Assembly: GCF_964204865.1 (NCBI RefSeq)
Contig: NC_135252.1
Span: 18,373,383-18,437,382, forward strand
Direction: 5' to 3'
Length of the DNA: 64,000 nt
Source: Styela clava
Lineage: Eukaryota; Chordata; Ascidiacea; Stolidobranchia; Styelidae
Shown: in pieces, positions 1-13,704 of the stretch
Numbering within the stretch: position 1 is the stretch's first letter
Layout: the number at the start of each line of letters is the position of its first letter
Notes under the pieces: generated by a model
The model's database searches: none
What the model was told of the DNA's origin: nothing
The model's input: only the letters and a program-made list of their open reading frames with translations
Position numbers and translations under genes: made by a program

Positions 1-3000
1 CATTACTCAATGCATGGAAACATACTTTGGAAGTTGCATTGAATGCTTGTCCTGTTGATTTAATGGGGAAAGAAATAAAACAACAGGTAAGTTTGATGAA
101 ACTCTTGTTGCAACATTAAAACTTATTTTGAATGTTTTGGTCTACTTGTTTGTGTAAAGGTGCTGCTTTAGTGATGGTGTATTATAGTTTGTAACAGGCC
201 TGGATGACGGACCTTTACATGTATATCTGCTTTGAGAGCAAATAAACTTTTCACTTATCTTTCAAAATATAGGTGATCATGTCTGATGGCCTTGAGTAAA
301 TACAGAACTTTTTTTGAGAATATTTGCTCAAAGCAAGGTCACGAGAACTCATTTAGAAAATTGAAGAGAATGATCCCTGAGCAAAGCTAGGGGGGAGACC
401 ACTAAAATGCGAAGAGCTACCGATACACTATAAAGAATTAGTTTAAAATTGTGTGTTAGTAAATACTGATTGGCGCAAGACTTGAAGTGTAGTTCGCATC
501 AAGTAGGTCAGAAAAACAGTTATCGCGCATGGAATTCCACATAACTGAAGATCTAGATCAGTGGTTCTCAAACTTTTTTAGTCTCAGAGCCGCATTTCAA
601 ACATCAAAATTATGAAGAGCCGCACACAAACAACGCAAGGTAAAATAGCAACAAACCTTAAGAGCGTATTTAAAATACCAAGTGATCGTAACAACAACAC
701 ACGTAACAACTAGGGCTGGGCAAAATATTCGTATTGCATTTTACTATTCGAATTTCCGGTACCACGTGACCTGCGCCGCTCTGCTTGGACACCGAACTCG
801 CACGTCTCCAACTCAATCGTGAATTGTGCGAGATTTCCCAACGGCGCTCGCTATCAGAAAAAGAAGACAAATTTGAAAAATCATTGTCTTTGTGTTATGG
901 TGTTATATGCTTATCTTTGCACTAAACGTATTGTTTCAATTCATTATTTTGCGAAAATAACGTACCGACCGTTCCACAAATTTAGAAAACGTCAAACCAG
1001 ATTAGGTATTTGAAATAAATTTATCAGATTTTAAACTCCGCATGCTTGGTGACATGTCCTTAGCCATTTCTTGCATTACTGAACATAAAGTTGATTAAAA
1101 TTAAATGGTAAAATGACTTTTTGGCGTTTCATTGTGAAAAAGGCGATTTTAGTTTGTTAGAAAACTCTAGTTGTGTAAATAACATGGATTTAAAAATGAC
1201 CAAAAGTTTTTCCAAAAGCTGGTATGAGTTAGTTGTATGAAAAACACTCATTAAGTTCTAAACAAGACAAGAAATGTCATGTCCTATTAACCATTAAAAT
1301 GAGAATATCGGTCAGAAGGGGGAATCCATTCGACTGACTAATAGACTTCCGCATTTTAATTTCAAGTCAATGATTAGTTTTCAATGAAAAATTTTTTTTG
1401 AAAATAATGAATTTTTAAAGCATTAACGAGAGCCGCAGGAAAGGTTGTTGAGAGCTGCATCTAGATCGTGATCTAGATCGTGGTAAAAACTTAATTAAGC
1501 ATTGTATTTTTTTTCTGGTATCTGGTAGCTGGTACACTGACTGTAAAGGAGTGAGAGTTAACACTAACAGCCAATCGAATTGGCCGGCTGAAAACATTTA
1601 AAACTTGTAGTGTCCACAGTTTTTTGGAATTTCCACAATTTGACTTCTACAATCATGCAGCATTATCATAGAATTGATGGTATCAGATTGACAAATTTTT
1701 TCTAAAATTGTTTTAAAACTTTATTATTGAGTACAGTCTTGGGAAGACTCTATTCACTCATGTCAATGATTTAAGCTGTATAGACGAATGTATCAACTCT
1801 GTCTTGGCAAACCACAGAGAATTGACATTTAAAGATGGTTTGGGATAGGTCCTTGCAAAAAAAAAATTTGTATTGAAATACGATTTATCAATATTACAAC
1901 ACTTCAAATATTTTCTTTACTATCCTAGATCTTACTTGACATTCTTCAAGAACTTCTAAGCAGAGTCTTAAACCCGGATTCCATGTCGGAACTTTCATCT
2001 CCTGTTGCTTCAATATGTTTAACATTGATTACTCATCTCCGAACTTGTTTCTCTGCAGCGAGCAGCATTGATGGACAAAGGTTTGTATTGTATATGTACT
2101 GTCAATTAGTTCAAGGTGTTTTATGGAAGCATCTGAAGTATTGTTAAATGTCTCCCATCCTGCCTAATTGTGGAACGAATCCTTAAAATAAGCCATTGTT
2201 GCTAATATATGCTATCTATTGAATTTATAACTTTTGGTAGCCCCTGCAAAGCTCTAAACCTAAATATGTATATAAATTTTAGCTTCTGACGTTACAATGG
2301 TTTCTGACATAGTTTTGGAAGATCCTAACCTGACTCTCTCTAAGTCGTAAATGATCTTTACTGGGAAGAAAAACTATAAAATACACCTTCATAAAGATAT
2401 AGTAGGCAAGGAGGCTTCCCCCGCACTAAATTGATCACAAATTTTATATTTAGACATTCAATTCTTGTTTCTGATCTTTCAACAAGTCAAAATCTCAATG
2501 TATCAAGAATATTACAACAGGAATCAAGCACACCCATTCCAGCGAGCATTGCTGGCTCCTTACAGGTACTTGCTTGGAGATTTAGAAGAAATTTTTAATG
2601 ATGTTTCACCAGTTGCCAGATTTTAGATGTCATCACTTCACAGCGATTGGATATTAAATTTTTTTGACAACTAATTCATTAGTTTACAAGGTGTTGGCAA
2701 TAGAGAAATATAACAGATTTGGTTTCTGCTTACTGTTCAGTTTGTTTATTACTAGACCTAAGTGCAATTGTCACGTCACACTTGAAGTAAAAAATTAGGT
2801 CTGGTATGCATGGTGAAGAAAAGGTTTTAAACATTAGTAGTTCTGTATTTCTATGTAAAATGCCTAATGAAACTGTTTGATTAATTTTGTTACTGTTACC
2901 CATTGGTTTTAGTTAGTTTAACAACTAATTATTCCCAGTGATAGGTAACTTATATATTTTCTGTTCAAAGGTTATAATGAAAGGAATATTGGAATGGATA

Positions 3001-6000
3001 CTCCAGGCCGGGGTTGGTCAAAAAGTACGAGCTAATCTGTATGCATCACTTCTATATTACCTGCAAATGTGTCAGAAACCTAAATCATCTTCTGAGGAAA
3101 AAGGTGAGTCCAACTTGTCGTTTAGTTTAAAGAGGATAAGATAGAATTTACATATTTATCCCGAAAGAGAGGAAAGCCGATAAGATGGCTTTATCACATG
3201 TCGAACCACAGCCTTTCGTCCAGTTACCAGTCCATGTCAGGTATGAGATTAGTTAGCCAGTTATTTGTTTTCTGAAGCACGGACTTGATGGTGGAGGAAG
3301 CCATAACCGACCGGCAGTCACGTAAACCACCCTACGACAGTGAGGAGTCCAGTATATGACTATTCCTGCATGGAATTCGAACCCGCGAACACATGCTGGG
3401 TATTCAGAGGTGCGGTGGTGAGCGTATTCCTAACGCTAAGGATGAAGACAATCACAATCTGATTGAATACATATTGCATTACAAAGGGATTTGTTGTTAA
3501 AAATGTTTGCCAGTCGTTTTCCTCGACTGAGTTGTGTAGTCAACGGAGCACACAAGCATCAAATTCAAGCCATTTGAAGAATAGCCTTAAAAAAAAAGTT
3601 TTAATAGCAAAAACGTAGGCCAATACCATCCTTCTTTAATTGTCTGTTTAGAATTATTGGTTAACTCTATACTTTTTCATCTTTTGTCAAAAATATTGAC
3701 ACAGACAAATTCCAACTTTTGTCAAATTCTAACTTTGACACCTGACTCTGGGAGTTTGAAAATACAATTCTGACTTCAACTCCAATATTATAATTTAAAA
3801 AAAAATTCCACCTCCATAGTCCTGCTCCAGAGTCATTAATGTTTTAAAGTTCTGTATGGACCTGCAGGTAATAATATGTTTATTATGCAGCCACTCAACC
3901 ATCTTCATCAGGTCTTCGTGCATTATCAGTAGATATTTATGCAAAATTAGCTCGGGATAACGTCAAGTTGTTCAAGGCTTATGGTGATACCTTGATGGAA
4001 CTTTTATGCAAAGATGCAAGTGATGGTTGGTATTTCCGTTTAGTTGTTTTTATAGAATTTGGCTGGTTTGCGTTGAGAGATGGTTGATTTGTCCCGAATT
4101 GATGAATCAGTAAATTGATTGTTTTGTGAGGATTTGTCTAATGATTTCGGTGTTTGTTGTAGACATGGGTTTGTGATGAATATTCGAGTTGTTTTTGTTG
4201 CTTCTGGTTGGTTTGGACGAAATTGTTGAATGGTTTGTGTTGGATTAGTGCCGGTTAGTTAGTTGATCGAATTGGTTATGTGGATGGCGAGATCCTGAAG
4301 TTATTTGATGGAAATTGAGTCATTTTTAGGTCACTGTGTCAAATTCTGGTATTGTTTTTTTATTAGATTCCTAGGCATCATCATCTATAACTTATATGTA
4401 TTTGTATTATGTATTTTCACATATACATTGAACAGATTTCTACTGACTGCCATTTCAAACCCATACATTAAGCAGTCTATTGTATCTACAGCTGCGTGTA
4501 ATATTAGGTTTGATGTTTTACAGGTCATAACGTCTGCAGAATTCTTGCTTATTCGTGCCTTGATGCGATTATACAAATTGATTGGGAACTTGCATGGCTT
4601 CAGTTTATGATTAAGAAGGGATACATTAACTCAATTGCTCACAGGTTCGTTCGAAAAGTTTTTGTTACTGTTTTACTTATGTTGCCAATACGCTATGCTT
4701 AGAGCTGTATGCTACATATGAATCAGTTGATTGATTATGAAATATTTACCATGCAATTGGATAAAAGATGATTTGATAATCTGTTGATATGTCTCTGTAC
4801 AATATATGGTCATTTCAAGCTATAACCTATAGCAGGGCTACTCAACTATTTTTACCGAAGATCCGCATACAAAACTTCAAAAGTATTTGGGTCCGGTCTT
4901 TCCAGAAATAATATTTCGGCATCCTTAAATACGTACATCCTCGTATTACTAATGATTATTAGCTAATCAAGATTGTTTATCATGGCGTTATAGTTCTTTC
5001 CATATATATTTAAATCTATGGAAGTTATTTTATAAAGGAAACTTTGAAAGTGGGCCTAATGATTCAAAATAAAGAATTATGCGCGGTCCGAATCGAATAC
5101 CCGAAATGTCCGGATTCAGATCGCGGTCCGCCAGTTGGGTAGCCCTGACCTAGAGCACCAGATCAATCTGTTACTATTAATGTATATGGGCTGATTTGTC
5201 AATATTATGCTAGTGCCTCTGGAAAAGCAGATACGAATACACAGAATACCCTTCTATTTTCGGTAAAGATAAATCTTTGAAGATAGGTTGAAAGCATGGG
5301 TGTTGGACCCGAGGCCTGTAACCTGTTTTGCCAACATAAATAGGTCCAACACCTGAGTCACTCGGACATTTACAAAATTTATTTTCATGTAAATCTTTGT
5401 AAATTGTACTGGTCAGGCCTTCGATGTGTTTTATTTTTGTAAAAATATTTTTCTTTAGTTTTATTCAAGAAGATGAAGCTCTTCAGCAGGCCGTTACACC
5501 TAATCCTGAAGCAGTTCGATCATTATATATCTACGAACAAAAGATGGCATTTTTGAGTTCGCTGGCACGGACACCAGCTGGCGCTAGAGCTATTTTAGAT
5601 GCAGGAGTTCTCACTAAACTCGCAAAATGTGCATTCCTCGAAATGCGTCCAGTTGGTGACGATGGAAATGTTAACTCATTTCTGCCAAGTGTGATGTCTC
5701 GTTATCGTCAACTGCTTTTCCCAGCACTGAAACTTTGCTCATCAATTCTTGCAACACTAGGTGGCACTACACATCATGAAGCGAGCGCGCTTGTTCTAGA
5801 GTTTATGCTGATTCATGCTGACACAATAATAAATCCAGTTCTGAGAAATCAACCTATTCCTGATGATATACAGGTGGGTTTGCTTATTTTCTAAGAAAAT
5901 ATGTTTTATCGATTGAGTTTCTAGGGTTAACCACTTTTCCTTTCATGCATGCATAAATGGCATGTATAGGACAGAATAAGATTTACATATTTATCCCGGG

Positions 6001-9000
6001 GGAGAGGAAAGTGGATAAGACGGCTTAACCATATGGCAAACCACGGCCTCTCGTCCGGTTACCTGTCCATGTCAGGTATGGGATTAGTTAGCCAGTTATT
6101 TGTTTTCGGAAACATGGACTTAGAAAACATACTTGCATGTGCACACCTGTTCCCCTTTACATGGTTTGAGCCATTTTATGAATCCATATATTTTTAAAGC
6201 ATTAAACTTGCTAATTTGTTTGTCAATCAGGGTTTGATGAACCTGATGTAAAGTTTTTACTAAAATGCTTCTGTTTTATTCATTTTAGTCCTTGATGGAA
6301 CTGAAATTTGTGACTGGTATCCTGAGTCAGGTTGCAGGACAAGATTTCTCCAATGAAGCAATGTATGCTAACATTCCACAAGGAGTCCTCATTGAGCTGC
6401 AAGGACATTTATCGAAAATTCAGGTAAATTGGGTTTCTGGGATATTTTTTATTATATTCATACATAACGTGTCTCATCAAATTCCCCTAACAGGCCTTTA
6501 ATATTGATTACAACGCTGGACCATATATAGAAACGTAGAATTGATTCATAAATGGATTCGAGTTAATTACTTAGCTCATTTATTCATGTTTGTTATTTGC
6601 TTCACTATTGTAGTTTATTCAATATGTCTAATGTTTGCTAGTTATGAAATAATGTTTCCACCATTTATGTGTGTTAATATCCATTTTCCCTTTTACACAA
6701 CATTTTTGCAATCATTTTTAACAGCGTCAGTTATTGAGTCTTCTTCCACGATATTGTGTATCTGCGGAATGGATTCGTGACATTGGAAGAAATAACAGAG
6801 AAAGGGAAGATAAGGAAAATATACAAGAGGTATGTTACTTCTTTCGAAAGGATTCAGACGATATTAAACTGGCTTGATCATTGTTTGAGTTTACAAACTT
6901 GTCAAAAATGCTGCAGAACTTAAACGGAAATTCGGGGCTCGAACACCCGCGTGCCGAGCGTGCTGCCGAGTGAGATGACGCCACCCGATTTCACCTTAAT
7001 TGCGCATCTCGGCCATTCAATGAGCATCACGAATTTGGAAAATAAGTAAATGAAAAGGGATGCTATTGTTACGCAGGGAGTGACAGTAATTATTGTCATT
7101 TAGGTACACATTTTGATACCGTATCAAAATAGTTACTGTTGTTTCTTATTGCGAAAATTTTTTTTTGTACTCGAACAAATCTGTAGTCGAACACCAATCC
7201 TGAACGAGTTATGTACTACCGGGAGATCACTGTATATCCAATATTCCCAATTTTGAATGTGTTAGTTTTGGTCATCCATGCTTATACCAAAGTTCACTTT
7301 TATTGTTTCATGATTTTTGTTTCATGATTACATTAAAATATCAATTTATTTTTTGACAGATAATTCTTCTTGTTCATGAAATTTGTGCAAATTTGGCGAG
7401 TTATTGTGTTGTCATAATGCAACAAAAGTCACATGACATGGATTCACCAGTCCTGTTATTTTCTCCTCACCTAGATGAATTGTCTGATGGTGACAACATC
7501 TATAGACAGGGTGAGAGTCTTTCTTAAATTTGTGATAGGATAAATAAAATACCATTCAAAGCCTGAATAAAAAGTTGCCCATGGAATATCTATCCATTTC
7601 AATGCATCAGATGGATTCAATTAGCGGAGAGATGTAGGTGCCCAACATTGTAGAACTGACGTATTCGAGAATTTCAAATATTCATCTCCTATGCAAGTCT
7701 ATGGATATGCTATGGAATGTACCAGTATGTTTCCAATAATATCAAAAACTTTTTTTTACCTTAACATCTATGTCAGTTCCTATTTAGTGCCTGTCAAGCA
7801 TATATTTATTTGCATTTCTTTCTCATTATGGATGTTACAGAAGCAGGCTAAATCTTACATCACAGTTTTGGCCAATATGGGTGAGCACATGAATGTCCAG
7901 AATGATTCAAACATTCGGATCGATTAAAAATTTATTATACCTTCGATATTCCAAATTCCTAACTTCAGGAATAGTTTGGAATGGAGTTCTCTAAAAAATT
8001 ATTACCTTGAATAACTGAAGTCTTACAGAATGACCCAAAATGCTATTCAATTTCTGAAAAGTATGAAAAATAAAAATCCAAATCTAGAACTCCGTTGCAA
8101 TCCCATGGTAAACTCATTTCCTATTCATTTGTCTTTAAGTGCTCTTTGCGAAGTAGGGCCCCATTTTGAGGGCCCCATTTTGAACACATCGAAATTCAAA
8201 AATACTATTTTAAAGCGCATTCGGAATAAGTGGACTATTTGGTTTTAGCTATTCCTGTGAAGGTCAAGTCCACTCTTCTCAAAAACTGGATAACTAATAA
8301 CTGGATAACTAATCCAATACACGACATGGACTGGTAAATGGACGAGAGGCCGTGGTTCGTCATATGATTAAGCCATCTTATTGGCTTTCCTCTCCCTCGG
8401 GATAAATATATAAATGCTAAGGTTCAATTGATGACACAATTTTTGATAGTTAGTTTGTTTTCCAGATTACCCAGGATCCATCCAACCTCCTACACTTGGA
8501 TTATTAGTTCGAATCTTGAAAGTTTCCTCTTCAAAATTTAATTCTGCCATGGAATCAGTTGCTGTACAAAAGAGAAGATTGGATAATGTTGCTATTCTTA
8601 CTGCTCAAGAATTGAAGGAGGTAAACTAAGATTTAAAAAAAAAATTATTAACAGTAAATATACACATACAGTATTACCTCAGCATAATACATGTCTGTTA
8701 AAAATTAAAAATTATTTTAATATGGATTTTTTTTCCATTTCAATTGTTATTTTGCCTTAATTTGGTGCAGCAATTTCTTGATTTCAGGTATCATGCAGAA
8801 CACTTCTAATGCATGCTTGTTAAAAATAAAACTCTATTTTCAATTTTTTCATTACACATTATTTCGCCTTAATTTGATGGAGCAATTTTTTTCTGGATTT
8901 CAGGAATCATGCAGAATGCTTCCGCTTGACATTTTTTAGTTCGGTTTTTAGGAATCAAACTGAAAACAACCAACTGTATAAAATAGAAAAACCAATGAAA

Positions 9001-12000
9001 TAATGATTTTCTGTCTGCATTATCAAATTGAATTTCTACACAATGGATTGATTTATTCATGTTCTTTGTGGAGCAGAACTAAATTTTAGAATATATTTCA
9101 TATTTCAAAACATGTGTTCAGAATATATTCAGAATAGTAAATTATTCGGGTTTCTCGCTTTCTCCAGGTTTTTCCGTAATTTTGGTATTTCAATATTGAC
9201 ATACCGACATTGTGGTAATTTGTTTTAAGATTTCAACTACAGAAGACGATAAATTATCGATTCCGCAACGGCAAGCTATTGCTTCTATCAAACTTAGGAA
9301 GGAAATATCTTCCAAGGTTTGTTTTTCTTCGCTTAGGTTGTGATATTTTCATTTGTCATCATTTCTCCATTGATCGTTGGAAACAACCAGTTTTTGGCAT
9401 GACCAAGACAATAGGGCAGCTGGAATATTAAAATGGATTGATTGTTAGTGAAGGGATTTATTGACTATACAACTGACTTGGACATTTTAAGTTCATAACT
9501 GCCTGTACTTGTACCTGCAGCAGCATAATATCATAAGAACATTATATTATTTTTACTGATTTATTGTGTAAAGATAGTTAGCTATTTAAAATAAACTTTT
9601 GTGCTAGGGATTTTGTCATTGCAAACTTTCTGATTAGTCTTGTATTGCATTACCACAGCCCCTTGGGGTGGTTCACATAACTGCTTGTCGATTACAGCTT
9701 CCTTATCAATCAAGTCCATGTTTCAGAAAACAAATAACTGGCTAACTAATCCCATGGTCATACCCAACTTGGACTGGGCCGGAACGGGAGGGATGTGGTT
9801 TGCCATATGATGAAGCTGTCTTATTCGTCTTTCCTCTCGACGAATATATAAATCTTATCCTATCCCTTCCTTTAGACGTGCAGGGATGTTACTTTAAGAA
9901 CCATAAATTTTAATTGAAAGTTCTTAATTAACCTAATCTGACATGAAAAAAATTGGTTTTTATTACAGTATTTCTTTTTACTTCAACTTGTATATATTTT
10001 TTCAGGAGCAGTTTCTTTCAACATTATATTTTGTCATGGAAAATTCTTTACTGTTGCTATGGCAGCATCTAGATTCTTTCGTCATAAAGTCTGTAGAAGT
10101 TGATACAGGTTCAACTGGAATTCTTTTCCAAACTAAGAATTCTGGAATGCAGAGACAAACCCCAAGAAGACTGCAAGGTTAGATATCAATGTGTCGAAAC
10201 ATGGCATTGTTGATTAGCAGGAGGATTTATTTCGAACAATTAACAAAACTCAGATCTCTCGATTTTTATGATTAATTTTTATTTTGAAGTGAAATCAATT
10301 AATGTTTGTCATATGATGGGAGGGGGTGTACTTTTCTTTCAGATTTAAGCCTTTGGTAATTCTTTTACTTCTTGTGATTCAAAAAAATAAAAATGCCCAC
10401 CTCCTTACTCAGGGTGTGGTAGCTCAGTGTCTCAGTGTATTAGGACCTTGTTCTAAGTGAAAGGTATGAATAATTATTGCAATGATAAAAAATACTACTT
10501 GAACCTTTCTGGTGACTTTAGTTCCTTAAACCTTTCTGATAGAAAACTGGACTAGAGATATCATTGTCTTCATAAGCTTGATCTTAATAAAAAACATCTT
10601 TCTTTCAAAATCATCATATTCTGACTTTCTTTTTCAGACATATCCAACTTTACAGATGATTCAATGTCGCCTTCCAGTCAAAGTTCATTCCCCAAACATA
10701 CAATGTCAGTTGGCGTTAACAAGGAAGTTATAAAAGAGGTATTGCTTTTTTGTTATTAAGTGTCACTATATTTGGAAGTTTTCTGGTGATGAGGATTTTC
10801 ATGGCAAGTATTTTACAGCAAGATTTAACGAGGATTTAAGAAAAAGAAGCTAAAAATATGTTTTTTTATCATGATTTTTTGTTGGAATAGTTAGATAAGA
10901 TTTATTTGAAGACAGTCATGAGTTATAAAGTAATCATTTCTTAGTTTTCTGCCTCATGTGATCCTAATTGCTATTAAGCAGTAGTTAGTTAATCATCAAC
11001 ATAGCAAAGTGACAATCCAATTCAAAGTGTATTGAAGAACTAATGGCCGAAGTATAAATAGATTAGAAGGCAGATTTAGCCTGAAAGATTAGGTTCGTTC
11101 TGGATGAAGTGGATGTCTATAGAAGCCCGGTAAAGCTTTGGTGAACCTGATAAAAGAATTTGTGAGGTCAAGTATAATAATCGAGACTGAGAAATATGTC
11201 AAAGAATTAAAAGAAGTCTCCACACAAAAGATTCTATATCATCAGACCTATATATGGAAAGCATGTAGTATTAAAGTCAGGTCTGTGTCTAAATGTTGTG
11301 CTCAATAAGAACCAGTTGAAGTTGACACAATGAGCAGCCCTGGGAAGATATTTTCTGAAGCCTAGATCAGATCATTAATAGGTTAAATAAACTATGAGTG
11401 ATAGGGAATTTATACAAAGTGGAATTAGCTGGTCGTCTTGTGAAAGGGATGTGAATAAAGTGACTCAATCTTACAGTTAAAGCTTATCATTATTAAGCGA
11501 TTAACCATTTAATTGTTGTACGTCTGTTTTAATGTTTAAAATCTATCCATCCTCTCACATGTAATTATCCCTTGAGGGTGACAAATGTCCTAATATCAAA
11601 TTTGTTGCTTTTAGCCGACACAGTGTGACAAATGGCCTAATATCAACTTGTTTTCAGATACGAAGTGTTCTTGTGGATATTTTTCTCACTTTCGCCTTAT
11701 GTGTTTCACAAATTTCCAATAAAAGAAAAGGAGGCTAATTTTTTTTCAATTCTCTACCAGACCTGATATTCCGCCCTAAAATTTACTGTTTTATTTCAAT
11801 ATCTGGAACTCTCTGTATTTGAGCATTGCTCTCGTAATAATTATTCTTTCACTCTTTTTACTCCAAGCTTAAACGATGTTTACCATCCTGCATGACTGAT
11901 GTCTTCCTCTCCAAACTATGTGACATCGAAGCAAATTGGAACGATGGATCGAAGTGTACATTCGTTCGTCCGCTCGTAAGAAGAATTCAACGCATAGTAC

Positions 12001-12035
12001 GATTGCATACAACGACAAGGTCTGCAGCAATGTAG
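1..12035 (+). CDS. NUP205: Nucleoporin NUP205 (NUP192 family), C-terminal 741 residues, 5' partial
   Basis: Scaffold nucleoporin of the inner ring of the nuclear pore complex. Fifteen exons join in one open frame: 1-86 (frame from base 3), 1929-2080, 2454-2565, 2971-3103, 3891-4025, 4524-4644, 5459-5873, 6289-6423, 6725-6829, 7360-7510, 8466-8620, 9230-9316, 10006-10177, 10638-10738, 11868-12035, with stop TAG at 12033-12035. Every intron is GT-AG and the phases agree across all joins. Similarity to vertebrate NUP205 is plain in the helical repeat part: RANLYASLLYYLQMCQKP in exon 4, the KMAFLSSLARTPAGARAIL stretch in exon 7, LMELKFVTGIL and LIELQGHLSKIQ in exon 8, and the terminal FVRPLVRRIQRIVRL in the last exon. 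Human NUP205 is about 2,000 residues, so roughly the last third is here; the start lies left of the window. Introns carry SINE and hAT copies. The identification is firm; the exact ends of the weakest exons (9, 12, 14) are inferred from phase. Confidence 0.93.
559..1458. mobile_element. hAT-like element in a NUP205 intron
   Basis: The left end CAGTGGTTCTCAAACTTTTT is a common hAT terminus and the right end AACAACCTTTCC... in reverse (CAGCTCTCAACAACC) is a degraded match. GCCGC blocks lie just inside both ends. An 8 bp ATCTAGAT flanks it (551-558 and 1459-1466). From about 712 a TAGGGCTGGGCAAAATATTC sequence looks like one end of a second, smaller element nested within, whose other end I could not find. 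Confidence 0.7.
3134..3440 (-). mobile_element. SINE copy, minus strand, head truncated
   Basis: In reverse complement this matches the SINE at 24439: the B-box region GGTTCGAATTCC, the GGACTCCTCACTG body, CAAGTCCGTGCTTC and the GGGATAAATATGTAAATTC end. The A-box part is missing. In the NUP205 intron following exon 4. Confidence 0.8.
4833..5147. mobile_element. hAT-like MITE in a NUP205 intron
   Basis: Inverted ends CAGGGCTACTCAACT and AGTTGGGTAGCCCTG are flanked by ACCTATAG (4825-4832) and ACCTAGAG (5148-5155), an 8 bp duplication with one mismatch. 315 bases, no coding sequence. GCGGTCCG repeats occur near the right end. Confidence 0.85.
5972..6121 (-). mobile_element. SINE fragment, minus strand
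   Basis: Reverse complement of the 3' half of the SINE: from AAGTCCATGTTTCCGAAAAC to the GGGATAAATATGTAAATC end. Truncated at its 5' side. In the NUP205 intron after exon 7. Confidence 0.78.
6925..6995 (-). mobile_element. tRNA-like Pol III head, probably a second SINE family or tRNA pseudogene
   Basis: On the minus strand an A-box-like TGGCGTCATCTCACTCGG is followed 28 bases later by GGTGTTCGAGCCCCG, a good B box. A clean cloverleaf acceptor stem is not visible, so this is not a working tRNA. The downstream sequence (lower coordinates) does not match the main SINE body. Confidence 0.5.
8298..8427 (+). mobile_element. SINE fragment, 3' part
   Basis: Matches the SINE from AACTAATCC through GACATGGACTGGTAAATGGA, GAGGCCGTGGTTCGTCATAT, ATTAAGCC to GGGATAAATATATAAAT. 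5' truncated, as expected for target-primed insertion. Shortly before NUP205 exon 11. Confidence 0.75.
9660..9876 (+). mobile_element. SINE fragment, body and tail
   Basis: Matches from GGGGTGGTTCACATAACTGC through CAAGTCCATGTTTCAGAAAA and CTAACTAATCCCAT to CGAATATATAAATC and a (CTTATCCTAT) tail. More diverged than the copy at 24439. In the NUP205 intron before exon 13. Confidence 0.75.
10739..11867 (+). other. Last NUP205 intron, 1.1 kb, content unrecognised
   Basis: Between the penultimate and last exons. The part 11060-11480 is less AT-rich than usual for introns here and reads like a decayed coding sequence (many stops in all frames), perhaps an old transposon relic. AATGTCCTAATATCAA-like and AATGGCCTAATATCAA repeats occur near 11584 and 11631. 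Confidence 0.35.
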
Positions 12036-12540
12036 TATAGATTGCTAGAATATATGTCGTCAAATTACCACTTATATGTGATAGCTCAATGTGATTGTTT
12101 CTCTGTTTTTGGCTTTTCATTAAAAGAATGCAGTTGTTTGAACTTCTGATATTTGATGTGGATCAAGACATAAGTTTTATAAAAAGTTACAACAGCCCAA
12201 TAGCCTCGAACAAAATAGAGTTGTAGGTAAATTGAACCATTGTTTATGCTGCATGAACCTTGGCAATCTACATTTATATCTACGCCTTCCAAATACAGAA
12301 TAGAAATGTTCAATTTTTATGCATTCCATGTTTAAAATGTATTTGTACTTTGTTAAAATAGGCAATAATTCGTAAAATAATTCAATTATGTTCAACTATC
12401 CGACTTTGGTGGTGATTTTGTATATTTCGTGGATTACGGTATTTCATAAGTCGGGATTTGTATGTTTTCTGATGTAATTTACTGCCAATAAACAAATTTT
12501 GATGGTCTGTGATGTGCGGACTGGTGCAGCTAACAGTGTC
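12036..12540 (+). other. Probable NUP205 3' UTR with polyadenylation signal
   Basis: The sequence after the NUP205 stop has no further coding signal. An AATAAA lies at 12487-12492, about 450 bases after the stop, and is the best placed polyadenylation signal before the tandem duplication that follows. The minus-strand open frames over this stretch show no family similarity. Confidence 0.4.
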
Positions 12541-12870
12541 CGAGAAAACTATTTGCGAGAGGCTAGTTGCAAGATGGCTAGAATGGCATTTTGCGCGAAA
12601 GTAAATGTGAAAAGGTAGTTTTGCGAGAACGCGTATTGGGCAGATGTAGTCCGTTCCCCCAAAATCAGCTATTTGTACATTGCGAGAAAACGAATAGTGC
12701 TCGAAAACCACTTGCGAGAGTGATTGATTACAAGCGCTTGATTTCTAGAATGGCCTTTGCGCGAAAGTTAATGTGAAAAAATAGTTTTGCGAGAACATGT
12801 ATTGAGCAGATGTATTAGTAACAAAAGGTCAAACATTGCCGACTCTAAAATCAGCAATTTGCACATTGCG
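12540..12870. repeat. Diverged two-unit tandem duplication
   Basis: Two units of about 160-170 bases follow one another (about 12540-12698 and 12699-12870). Both contain in the same order TTGCGAGAG, TAGAATGGC, TTGCGCGAAAGT, AATGTGAAAA, TAGTTTTGCGAGAAC, GCAGATGTA, AAAATCAGC and CATTGCG. The units have drifted apart by substitutions and small indels. The element class is unknown. Confidence 0.7.
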
Positions 12871-13453
12871 GATAGTCGATGATATGGAATAAGATAACAA
12901 ACAGTCGGTAGTTTATTTTATCTCAAACCGGAAGTATACATAATAAAGAAAGATGAAAAATTGCATTAAAACAGCAATTAATATAAACACCCGGATATGT
13001 GTCCGCAACCCATACTCCGAAACTATAGCTTGTAGTTAACGTGGAGTCAATTAAATGCGAGAGATACAAACGTGTAAACTCCTGAAGTCCTTTATGATAA
13101 AAGTTTTAAAGTGATGCAATAAGCTGGTGGTAATTTTAGACGAGTCTATCGCACCGTTTTTGGGACTTTCTCAGAACAAAAACTTTTCGGAAGACATTAT
13201 GACAATTAAGTTATTTTCACGTACCGTAGCCGGTGCAATATCTATCTAAGCGCCTGCATCGGGTGTCGCTGCTCGATACCTAACCAGCTATGGTTCCCCG
13301 CCACTTTTTTTCCGCAGTAAAGCTACATTATCATTTTCTAGTAATTTGTGCTTACGATGTCCCGTGATTAAGTTGCTTGTATGTGTGCCTTGTGTGGCAA
13401 CTGTCTCAGTTTTTTATAAGAGACAAAAATTTATTATCAATATGAGCAAAAGT

Positions 13454-13525
13454 TGACCCCGACGTGATTTGAACACGCAACCTTCTGATCTGGAGTCAGA
13501 CGCGCTACCGTTGCGCCACGGAGTC
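13454..13525 (-). tRNA. tRNA-Trp (CCA)
   Basis: Read on the minus strand this is a 72-base cloverleaf. The acceptor stem GACTCCG pairs with CGGGGTC (one G-T), the D arm holds the A box TGGCGCAACGGTAGCGCG, the anticodon loop reads CTCCAGA with anticodon CCA, and the T arm has GTTCAAATC as B box. A run of four T on the transcribed strand (plus-strand A at 13448-13451) follows at once and would end Pol III transcription. No intron. It lies divergently about 110 bases from tRNA-Asn. Confidence 0.95.
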
Positions 13526-13637
13526 AGACGATAAATTATTGCGAGAGTCCTAATATGTAACGTTTTGTTCATCGCCCGGGGCTAAACAGTATCATTGCTT
13601 GTAACATATTCAGTATTCGGCACCGAGGTGCTCGTCT

Positions 13638-13658
13638 GTCTCTGTGGCGCAATTGGTC

Positions 13659-13704
<46 letters not shown>

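Noticed and set aside
4305-4610. 101-codon + strand frame
   Set aside because: Runs across a NUP205 intron into exon 6 in a different frame; the true exon is 4524-4644.
10415-10480. tRNA-like GTGGTAGCTCAGTGTCTCAG
   Set aside because: Resembles a D-arm only; no B box or acceptor stem, too degenerate to call.
12591-12776. 61-codon + strand frame
   Set aside because: Falls in the tandem duplication and is not kept between units.
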